A DNA stretch of 43,943 nt, from NCBI GenBank assembly GCA_958430865.1, contig CAUDNR010004610.1, forward strand, positions 1 to 43,943. The letters run 5' to 3'. The stretch's first letter is position 1, and each line of letters opens with the position of its first letter. The translations under genes and the position numbers were made by a program. The DNA comes from Entrophospora sp. SA101. Lineage: Eukaryota; Glomeromycota; Glomeromycetes; Entrophosporales; Entrophosporaceae. Shown here one piece after another: positions 20,846-29,819 of this stretch. The notes beneath the pieces were generated by a model. That model did not search any database. It saw nothing but the letters and a program-made list of their open reading frames with translations, and was not told the origin of the DNA.

Positions 20846-23033
20846 TCAGAGAAAAGCTATATTGAATTTAATGTTCATACATACCGCCCATTTTAGTATG
20901 CACTCATAAAAAGGAACAAAATCCTCAATCTCCGAAAAGTCCCTTGGAAGGTTTGCATTTTCTACTTCATGTAGGTGATATTTGTCTATAATTATAACAA
21001 CGTTAACAATAGGAAATAATATATAAAGTTGATACTTTTTAATACAATGTGGCATACCATGGAAATCTAAATAGAAGAGATATATCTGTAATCTGAAGCT
21101 TTGACCACCAAAGACTCTCAAACTTTCTGGGATACACTTCCTGTTATTAAAAGAATTCTTTATTATGTTATTGAACATATTCCTTAAATTTTTCGCGATT
21201 TTTTCTGCATCTGCTATTTCTTTGTCCTCTTTTGCCACGGGACTTGCACCTTCTACATAAACTAATTGAAATTTATCTGCGCTCGTCATGTAACCTACAC
21301 CATCTGCCAAATTACGAGTTACATGATTTTGTGAAGGAATTTCTCCATATTCATAATTTATCCGAGCAATGTACCAGAGTGCAGCATCTAGACATGGGTG
21401 TACAAAAGCATTCAAATGTGGTTTTTCAATTGATTTAATGTTTAACAATGGATTAAATGCTCAAGTGCGAATGCTTTAATGCTACAAAATTAGAGATATT
21501 TGAGCATAATAATGTATTTTGGATTAAAAAAAAAAAATAAAGATCTCTTTATACGTACAACTGTGGCAATGTTCTTCGTATTATTCTTGTTGTTGCAACA
21601 AGTAAACTATCGTCATGATTTGGTGGACAAAGATCATCAATTTTGTTTTGCCACTCCGCTTCCGAAAGTTTTTGAGAGAAAAAATCAATAAGAAAATTGT
21701 GAATATGATCAGGAATCAATTTTTCAGTGATTTCATCAATTTATTTATGATAATTTTGAACATCTTCAAATGATAATTGTTTAAAAAATTTCGATTTAGG
21801 TCGTAAATCAACTATATCACTTTTAGGATCATATTTTACATGTTCAAGTTTAATTTTGTTCACTGTTTCATAACACTTTATTTTATTATCATCATCATCA
21901 TCAAATATGTTTTTCGCATACTCCTGAAGTGAGAAGAGGAAAAAATATCATAAGTATCTTGATTAAATCATATACAGCAAGATGTTTGTAAATACCTGAT
22001 TTGTTCTTTTTTCCGGAATTACTGATTTTCAAAACAGGAAGTGTTAATATCAATCTATTAGGAGTAAAATTTTTAATCTTGTTAATCCTTTATTAATTTA
22101 AACATTATTATTGGGGTAACAGTTATCTGCATTTCCTGCTAAACACATATACAACCAATAATGCTATCTGAACCATATATACCAATATCATCGTTACTAA
22201 TTGTCTGTTTATTAAGATTAATTTCACCACTCAATTGGGCTGTTTGTTGTGTCCTTGCACTTTTTAATATTTTTAAAGCGTCTATCTTAGAGTTTTCTTT
22301 GAAGATAAACTTCAACAATTCAAAGAATGTATAAACAATGTGTCATTTACAAAAAAAAATAATATTCTTTTTTTACAAAAAAACAAACAAACCTGTGTAT
22401 ATCGAAGTTTTTCTTCTACTTTTGCCTTGTTTTCTCTTGAACGATATTCCTCCAGAATTTCACAACACTAGCTGTTTGTTTCTGGGACAAATGAAGCCAT
22501 TAGTTCTTTTCAAAATTTTTAAAGGTACTTTTTTTTTTTTTTAATTTTTTTGAATGCACGAGGAACTGAACCCCATCCCCAGGAATCTTCGGAGGAGCTG
22601 AACCCCCTAAGATTGTTTGCAAGAACAAAGGGACGGAACCTCCCTGGGTTGTGCAAGGCGCGAGGAACTGAACCCCATACTCAGCATCTTTAAAGACTTA
22701 AAGAGATTCCCTTGCAATAATAGAGGAACTGAACCCCTCTGAGTTGCGCGTACTCGTACTTTAAAAAATGACTATACTAATATCAAAAGTATATATTACC
22801 TGATTTGTTAACAATGATGCAATCTGCTGAACTTGTTTACTAGGTTCAACATTTTCTTTATAATTGGTGATAATCACACTTAGAGCATTAAGAAATCTTT
22901 TTCGCCAGATGGCCGAAAGTTCTCTTTCATCTTCCAACAGAATGTAAGGTTTCATGGTTGCAAGAAAGCTTTCATATGACCATGAAGAAGGTGCTATATT
23001 TTTAAAATATTCCGAAGTGGCAATTTCTACAAA
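20846..23033 (-). pseudogene. Decayed multi-exon gene of an unnamed expanded family
   Basis: Recognisable exon pieces follow one another on the minus strand. About 23030-22799 encodes EIATSEYFKNIAPSSW through QQIASLLTNQ. About 22500-22394 encodes LMASFVPETNS, a TAG at 22470-22468, then CCEILEEYRSRENK. About 22325-22140 encodes FELLKFIFKENSKIDALKIL onward. About 21925-21560 encodes EYAKNIFDDD... with a TAA at 21743-21741. The last large piece, about 21448-20880, reads KSIEKPHLNAFVHPCLDAAL through FYECILKWA. A one-base frame change at about 21450 separates the exon reading ALEHL from NPLLNIKSIEKPH. So there are at least two stops and one frameshift. I recall similar proteins in Rhizophagus gene sets but no named domain. 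A GC-richer tandem repeat interrupts it. Confidence 0.6.
22556..22750. repeat. GC-richer imperfect tandem repeat
   Basis: Two units of about 95-100 bp each open with CGAGGAACTGAACCCCAT (from about 22559 and about 22660). Partial copies (GGAGGAGCTGAACCCC, GGGACGGAACCTCC, AGAGGAACTGAACCCC) lie between and after. The block is visibly richer in G and C than everything around it. It lies between two exon pieces of the decayed family gene, so it is either an intron or an insertion. Confidence 0.65.
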
Positions 23034-24018
23034 AAAAAATTTTTTTCAAAAAATATATAAATGTCTTTTTTTAGGCACCAATAAAATGAAAGACAACCTT
23101 ACCAATAGAACTTATAAAGTCAGAGTTCGAGTTAACAGTTAGATTGGACATCGCGCTTGTTAAATGTTTTGAGAAGGAAGTTTACGCGTGTTATTGTTAT
23201 TTTGTGACCAATAATAGTGTGTCACAAATAAAACACATCAAGTAAAAAATTGTGCAACTTTTAAAGCTTAATATTAATAAGGAAGTATCGAATGCACGTA
23301 GAAAAAAAATATATATATGACGGACGAGCGCTCATTTACATATTATTTCTAGTTTATTTATTTATTTTATACTAATAAATAATACATAACATATATTTCC
23401 CAATCCCCACACTTTATTTTAACTACATTTTATCTTTAACCACATGCCTACCTGGAAAGTAAAACATATGGGGATGGCATTTAATGGGGATGATCTCAAC
23501 TCTTCTAGAAAAGATTTAAATTATCGTGCAATTCAAAATTTTTGTTCAGCGTTTACTGGAGAAGGCAATTCCGAAAGTTCTTGTATATGATATAATGAAT
23601 TTGTAATAGAATCTTTTTCTATTTAATTTATTACGATAATTTTGCTAACTTTTTGAATATATATATATATATATTATAGCTTGATTACTCATCGAATTAA
23701 ACAACCTTCTTGTATGTAGCTAGTTTTATTTAAATTATAGAGTATAATATACATTATTAGTTAAATACAATGTGTAAAAAATATGTACAATGCTAAATAT
23801 ATACAAATTATATTATAATTATGATATTTAGGAGTTTGTGGAGATTTTTTTTTTTTTTCGAAAAAATATTTTATTATTAATAATTTCAAATAATTGCAAC
23901 TTGATAAACGACACTTCCTACTTTATCTAAGATCTTTGTTCTTATTTCAAGAAGATAAATTTCTATGTTAGTACTTGATATTGAATTTTTTTTTGATAAA
24001 TCCCTAGTAATTTTGAAT
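23034..24018. other. Gene-poor DNA between two pseudogenes
   Basis: Apart from the 48-codon ORF at 23444, no coding frame could be supported. An (AT)n tract lies near 23659-23677. Confidence 0.4.
23444..23590 (+). CDS. Uncertain 48-residue ORF
   Basis: An ATG-to-TGA frame reads MPTWKVKHMGMAFNGDDLNS then SRKDLNYRAIQNFCSAF and ends GNSESSCI. Its amino acid composition is less AT-driven than random frames nearby, which suggests a real or formerly real coding piece. It could be a C-terminal exon of a lost gene. No homologue is recognised. Confidence 0.25.
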   Translation: MPTWKVKHMGMAFNGDDLNSSRKDLNYRAIQNFCSAFTGEGNSESSCI

Positions 24019-24868
24019 CTATAAAACAATAAAATCGATCATTTTAAATATTTCTAAAATATATATATATTTATATACACACACAATATTTAAATAATTT
24101 TTATTGCCTTCCGGTGTGGCATTAACGGGTTCAGGAAGATTTTCAAAATCTAAAAGATGACTTGTATAGATTGCCATAGAATGTATTGCCGTCATTTTGT
24201 TTGGTTCATAAGTTGGAAACTTTTTCTTTGATTCCTCGATAGCTTTAACCTGTTTGTAAAATCCTGATCTCGAATTTTTATAATCGAGCGTATACTTTTG
24301 CAAAATCCTATATAATTTTTTAGCACTTGGTCGTTTTTGGGGTTTAGCGTTTTAAGCACCTGTCTACCATGTCTATAAGTAGCTGAGGAATTTCACATCT
24401 GATTTTGGGACGAAGTCCTTGACAAATGAGCGTTGCCAAGTTAAAATCATGTGGAACATCGTAACATGTGAAAACCTACATCATGATGATTCCAAAAGAA
24501 TATATATCTGATGCTTGAGTGTAATCCTTGTCTTTTAGAACTTCGGGTGCCACGTATGGAGGCACACCAAAAATTTTCGAACCTTGAACCCCTATCGGTC
24601 TGCATAATCTGAAACTTGTAATGTAATAACTAGACAGTGATGTGCAGACAATGTTCCCGGAATGTAAATCTTTATGGATTAGTCCTTCTTTGTGAATCAA
24701 AGCGAGCCCATAAGCAATACAACGCAAAATATTTAATTTATCTGCCCAATCCGATACATTAAAATATTTATTTAACATTTTTAAAGACTTTTCTCATTCG
24801 CATATTGCATGACAATCATGTAATCGTTTTTTTCTGGATCTTTGGTTATGTCATAAATTTCGATTACT
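24019..24868 (-). pseudogene. Decayed protein kinase C-lobe
   Basis: On the minus strand the pieces read VIEIYDITKDPEKNDYMIVM, then a frame break near 24785. MLNKYFNVSDWADKLNIL, IHKDLHSGNIV and YVAPEVLKDKDYTQASDIYS follow. The DFG position reads SFR, so the Mg-binding Asp is gone. A TAG at 24478-24476 replaces a codon after SFGIIMM. The frame continues VFTCYDVPHDFNLATLICQG, breaks again near 24350, and resumes KPQKRPSAKKLY to FENLPEPVNATPEG. No N-lobe with a glycine loop is present. It belongs to the same kinase class as the intact gene at 7680 but is not the same copy. Confidence 0.85.
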
Positions 24869-24902
24869 CATTTACCTTGAAATTTGAGTTGGTTTCAACC
24901 TG

Positions 24903-25070
24903 AAAGATCTATATATCACTTAAGGTAACAAATTGGACTGTTAAATTATAATTACAATGCAATTGTGATAATAATCACTAAATTTTGGACCCTGAAATTT
25001 TTAATAATATCAATGTTCACTTTGTCTGGTTTTGCCCCATATTAATATGATGTTAATTAGTTTGATCTAC
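24903..25070 (-). repeat. Dispersed repeat beside a kinase relic, copy 1
   Basis: Read on the minus strand it matches 39852-40022. Shared blocks are ATATGGGGC, AACCAGACAAAGTGAACATT, ATTTCAGGG.CCAAAATTTAG, CACAATTG/TACAATTG and CATTTGTTA/CAATTTGTTA. Both copies lie directly next to protein-kinase fragments. Confidence 0.7.
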
Positions 25071-25087
25071 ATTAGTCCATTGTATGA

Positions 25088-25532
25088 TGCAGGACACCTA
25101 GTCCCTACAACTTTCTGCGCCACAGCGACAGATTTGAGAAAAAATTCACAATCAAAAATGCAATAAAATTTTTACAGCCACGTGTTTTAAAATAGATTTG
25201 TCACGTTGCATTCTCTTTATTGATATCACGTGATAAAGGATCTGCAACATAGATTTCAAAATTTTCAATTCTCATTTTTTAATATAAAAAAAAATTTGTG
25301 TGTAACACGTCACTTTGTGGGATTAACATAGTAAATTTGTTAAACTTGTGCAACTTTATGGCTTAATTCCTCCACAACAACATGGCATCTCAACAAAATG
25401 AAAATGTCATTTTGTAGAAAAAGGTCTTAGCTTCAAAATGACATCTTGTTTTTTAGGTCACACATTTCCATTTTCGGAGGAGTTAAAGGATTTGCAAGAC
25501 TAATAAAAGTTGTAGGGACTAGGTGTCCTGCA
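25088..25532. mobile_element. 445-bp element with perfect 27-bp terminal inverted repeats
   Basis: Positions 25088-25114 and 25506-25532 are exact reverse complements over 27 bp. The repeat begins TGCAGGACACCTAGTCCC. The interior has no coding frame. Flanking direct repeats are not clear (GTATGA versus CTATATG), so the superfamily is undetermined. Exact repeat identity suggests recent activity or a foldback constraint. Two CACGTG sites lie inside (25179-25184 and 25227-25232). Confidence 0.75.
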
Positions 25533-25732
25533 CTATATGTTTTTTAAAATGACCATAAAATGCAGCACAAAAAAAAATCACAAAAAATATATTAACCTAA
25601 AATTTTAATCACGCGATTGACTTGCATATTATCTATCTTAATTTATATATCGAAAAAAATTTTTAAACATTTGTCTTGAGAAAGACTTTACTTAGTGGGA
25701 GGGACAGATTCGAGCTCAAAAAATCTAAAATT

Positions 25733-25943
25733 AAATTGATTTATTTATTTTATACGTTTTTATTGGACAAAAAATTAAATATAAACTAGAAGCGCCTAAT
25801 GTTTCTTCGGCCATTTGTTTTTTCCAATCTGCATAGGTCCTGGCTATCCAATTAGCAATGTCGAAATCTTCAAAAAACGGATCTATGGTCAAATGACTAT
25901 TATTATTGTTACCATCAAAGAAAAAATCAACACCAACACCCTA
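25733..25943 (-). pseudogene. C-terminal gene fragment, copy 1
   Basis: The minus-strand frame reads GVGVDFFFDGNNNNSHL then TIDPFFEDFDIANWIARTYA and DWKKQMAEETLGASSLYLI. The sequence is clearly protein-like, with a repeated homologue at about 26521. No start or other domain is attached. The parent family is unknown to me. Confidence 0.5.
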
Positions 25944-26214
25944 GTTAATATTACTAATGGTAATAGGTAAATATAACATTGTATTAATGTTTATTTGAAT
26001 GATGGATGTTTGTTATTTGACCACCAAAAATATTCTAGTTGGGTAATATTCATTCTTGTATTAATATTAATGCTTAGATCTATAGTAAATGATAGATTAT
26101 TGTCACACAACCATCAAAAATCTTCTAGTCAATATATATTACTAATGGTAATAATTCTTATGGTATATTATATATAACATTGTATTAATATTTATCTTTT
26201 TCTTTTGTTACGCA

Positions 26215-26416
26215 TAAGGTTGCGGGAGAAACTCCTCCAGAAATCAATCGACAGAGTTTCGACAGGTTACACATTAATTGTTTATTAGAGTTTCGGCAGA
26301 GTTTCGCATTTGGGGTTTTTGCCAATCATCAGAGTTTCGACAGGTTACACATTAATTGTTCATTAGAGTTTCGACAGAGTTTCGACAGTCATTAAGAGGT
26401 TTCGCCCACAACCTTA
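26215..26416. mobile_element. hAT-like miniature element with internal direct repeats
   Basis: The left end TAAGGTTGCGGGAGAAAC and the reverse complement of the right end TAAGGTTGTGGGCGAAAC form inverted termini (16 of 18 match). Flanks GTTACGCA (26207-26214) and GTTATGCG (26417-26424) match 6 of 8, as expected for an aged 8-bp target duplication. The 202-bp interior holds two copies of CAGAGTTTCGACAGGTTACA plus CATTAATTGTT..ATTAGAG, and several AGAGTTTCG units. No coding frame is present. Confidence 0.7.
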
Positions 26417-26520
26417 GTTATGCGATCATCAAATAAAAAAAATTTAACATCCATGGGTAATGATAATAATAATTTCTATATACTTATATTAATAAACAAG
26501 CTGTGACATACAAAAAATTA

Positions 26521-26665
26521 AATTTACAAATTAGATAATGTTTCTTCTCCCATTTGTTTTTTTTCCAACCCACATAGGTTCTAGTTATCCAATTAGAAAT
26601 GTTGAAATCTTTTTTTTTTTCTTCAATATTTCCATATTCCACATGTTCCGATAGTTCTTCATGGA
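26521..26665 (-). pseudogene. C-terminal gene fragment, copy 2
   Basis: The minus strand reads EELSEHVEYGNIEEKKK, then NISNWITRTYVGWKKN, then in another frame QMGEETLSNL. This parallels copy 1 (FDIANWIARTYADWKKQMAEETL). The two frame changes fall in A-runs. The copies lie about 0.7 kb apart in the same orientation, with different upstream sequence. Confidence 0.5.
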
Positions 26666-28157
26666 TATTTTCAGCTCATTTTTGGTTTGGATAACTTCTA
26701 GCACAAAATATTTTACAGGATCCTTGAAGAATTCTCAATTTAATATAAATTACAGAAATTTTGTTAAAATGAGATCTTTTTTTCATCTTCTCAAAATATC
26801 ATTTTCACAACATGATCCGTTTCTATTGAAAAGCCCTCATATTATTACCTCTTAGAATATTTTTGATGGTTGTGTAACAATTATCCACCATTCAACCAGA
26901 ATTCTGTATTAATAAATTCTTTTTAAAATGAATAAACAAAATATCCTTATGTTCGTTCATTAACCTATTTTCTTTTCAAATACTTTAAAATAATCTAGTG
27001 CTTGAGCAATAATAGCCATTGTTTTTAAGATGTAGTAGTTGGTGTTATTGACTATTGTATATTTTCAAAGATACCTACCTATTTTTTAAAGATTGTTTCT
27101 TACTGATCCAAAAAGAAAACCACAAATAGAGAATACTTTTCCATTATCAGAAGGCTGCCATCAATAACAAGAAAATGGTCCACAATTTAATATTGGTTCT
27201 TTTAAGATTTTAAATTTATATTATTCCAAAATTTTTTGAAAATTTGCCGATTATAAAAGGATCGGCAATTAATCAATTTTTTCTTAATGTGATGTCAGTC
27301 ATTTGATTTTTAAAAGGTTTTGTTGTAAAATAATAATTTTACATATCATGGAAATCAATAAATAAATCTGGAAAATTACAAATAAGAATATCTCAAACAA
27401 CAGAGAAATAAATATTCTAACATTCTAAATATAACAGACTTTTAATTCTTTGGATTTAATTTAAACAAAGGAATTTAAATGTTTGTATCACTTTCAAAAT
27501 ATTTCTACACAGAAGGTTCAAGTAATACATTTAATTAGGATTTTAAAGAAATTGGAGAACTAGATGCTAGAACCTTTAACATGTATAATAACATTGTAAT
27601 TTTCTCAACTTCATATATCATCATTCATAATAATCATTTAATAAATAGATTGCAAACAAAAAAGGATTATTTGTTTTCAATTTACCTGTACTTTTCAAGG
27701 TTTATTGGGTGAATCTCAAAAGGTACAAGATACAGGTCACCTGCTCCATATCGCGCCATAACTGTACCTGTATTTTTGCACGTCACTTAGTCGCCGCCGA
27801 ATTTTTTTTATTATTATCGGCCAAAATTGGCAATCTTTAATATTTTTTTTTTTTATGGATGCATAATAACTCTTATTAAAACAATTTTTTTTATGGTCGC
27901 AATTCTTTAATAAATACGGTAATAGTAATACAATCTCTTAAACAATACTTACTATAAATCTCATTAAATTCCCGCCAATGTAGATAATGATTTACTTAAC
28001 TTTTTATATATTAATATTAACATTCAAAAGATGTTATTTTTTTGATAATAACCTTTGCAATATGCTGTAAAACGTTATTGGTGGAATAAATTCATCCATA
28101 AAAATATCATCCTCATTGGTACCTTTATTTCCCCAATTTCCAAAATCCGCCCATATA
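26666..28157. other. Gene-poor DNA with one exon-like patch
   Basis: The minus strand at about 27794-27690 reads VTCKNTGTVMARYGAGDLYL then VPFEIHPINLEKYR and ends at a plausible GTAAAT donor. This looks like a stray coding exon, but a stop precedes it in frame and no partner exon was found. The rest shows no supported feature. Confidence 0.35.
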
Positions 28158-28342
28158 GGATAAATTTATATCTTTGAAGCCGTAACTTTATTTTATAAAG
28201 TATACAAATTAATATTAAAAAGTTTAACTGTATGCGAGTAATTAACTTTATGTCTAAATACATTGATATGAATTAATCATGGATAAATTTATGTCTTTGA
28301 AGCCGTAATCATCTTTCATTTTATAATAATAAAGTATAAATA
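28158..28342 (+). promoter_or_regulatory. Duplicated promoter segment and TATA box of the aldo-keto reductase
   Basis: GGATAAATTTATATCTTTGA followed by AGCCGTAA (from 28158) recurs as GGATAAATTTATGTCTTTGA followed by AGCCGTAA (from 28281), 123 bp apart. Each copy is followed by an AAAGTATA.AAAT element. The downstream one, TATAAATA at 28335-28342, lies 104 bp before the ATG at 28446, a normal TATA distance. Confidence 0.55.
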
Positions 28343-28445
28343 TTTGATTAATAGTTATATATATATATATATATATATATAAACAAACTTTTTTCTTTAC
28401 ATTTTTTCTCTCATATTTCTTTGTTTTCTTTAATAAAATAAAAAA

Positions 28446-29819
28446 ATGGTATCTTCAGATAATGCTGTCGTTTTAAAACCAACAGGCGATCCCATGCCAC
28501 TCATCGGTTTCGGTTTATGGCAAATACCTAAAGACAAAGCTGCTGATACTGTTTATCATGCTTTAAAATATGGTTATCGATTATTAGTAAATATTCTATT
28601 TAAATTTTTTTATTTATTTCAATTGCAATCTATCGATAATCATTTAACAATACAATTTATGTGTATTATAATAAATTCAGGATGGAGCAGCTATCTATGC
28701 TAACGAAAAAGAAGTGGGTGATGGAATCAAAAAAGCAATTGATGATGAAGTTGTAAAACGTGAAGATATTTTCATCACATCCAAGGTAATAAACAAATAA
28801 ATATAATTAATTGATTAATTGGATAAATAAAGCCTTTTTAAAATTTTATCAACTACTATTCGCAAATAGTTATGGAACACTTATCATAGAAAAGAACATG
28901 TTAGACCAGCTCTTGAGAAAACACTTAATGATCTTAAAGTGAAATATTTAGATCTTTACTTGATGCATAACCCTGTCTCCTTGAAATATGTTGATCCAAA
29001 AGAGCGTTATCCTGCTAACTGGTTTTATGATACTGAGAATAAGATTTGTCTTCAAGAAAATGTCACTATCAGAGAAACATGGGAAGCTATGGAAGAATTG
29101 GTCGACGCTGGATTAGTCAGGGTAAATATATAAATATAAGAAAGTGTGTATATCGTGGATGGTTTGTATTCATATATATATATATATATATATATGTTTT
29201 TATACATAACTCATTCACTTTTATCATCATATATTTGTAATCCAGAACATTGGAATTTCCAATTTTAGTGGAGCGTTGATAATGGAATTGTTGAAATATG
29301 CACGTATCAAACCATCAGTACTACAAATAGAACATCATCCATATTTGACACAAGAAAAATTGATAGATTATGCAAAATCTCAAGATTTGGCAGTGACTGC
29401 CTACTCATCTCTAGGTTCAATTAGTTATGTAGCTTTTGGAATAACAAGTGTCGAGGGTGTTCCTCATTTGTTAGAAGAACCTAAATTGGAACAGATTGCA
29501 AAGAAACATAATAAATCTACTGCTCAGGTTTTGTCTTCTTTTCATATACATCTAAAGCGAGTGGTGATAATTGCAGCGGCAATAATAATAATAATAATAA
29601 TAATTCATGTTATTACAATGATAGGTGGCTCTTCGTTGGGCAATTCAACGTAATATTGCAATTATACCAAAATCAAACAATCAAAATAGAATTATTGAAA
29701 ATCGTAAAATTGTAGATTTTACTTTGACTGATGAAGAAATTAAAGAAATCTCTTCGTTAAATAGAAATTTAAGGTTTAATGATCTCTATACACGGTTTGG
29801 GATTCCTGTATTTGAATGA
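28446..29819 (+). CDS. NAD(P)H-dependent aldo-keto reductase (xylose/aldose reductase-like)
   Basis: Five exons join in frame: 28446-28586, 28681-28785, 28870-29121, 29246-29527 and 29625-29819, giving 324 residues, the normal AKR length. The catalytic tetrad is visible: Asp48 and Tyr53 in DGAAIYANE, Lys82 in FITSK, His115 in LYLMHNP. The NISNF-type motif appears as NIGISNFSG, and the cofactor-phosphate motif as [13 protein letters not shown]. The last segment, [11 protein letters not shown], resembles the C-terminal tail of fungal xylose and glycerol-type reductases. It should reduce aldehydes or aldoses in the cytosol; substrate cannot be told. The donor of intron 4 (GTTTTG) is weak, and that intron carries an (AAT)n tract. 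The gene lies beside decayed DNA but is itself intact. Confidence 0.92.

Noticed and set aside
27233..27275. Small hairpin TGCCGAT ... ATCGGCA
   Set aside because: The stem is only 7 bp and lies in AT-rich DNA with no flanking signal; likely chance.
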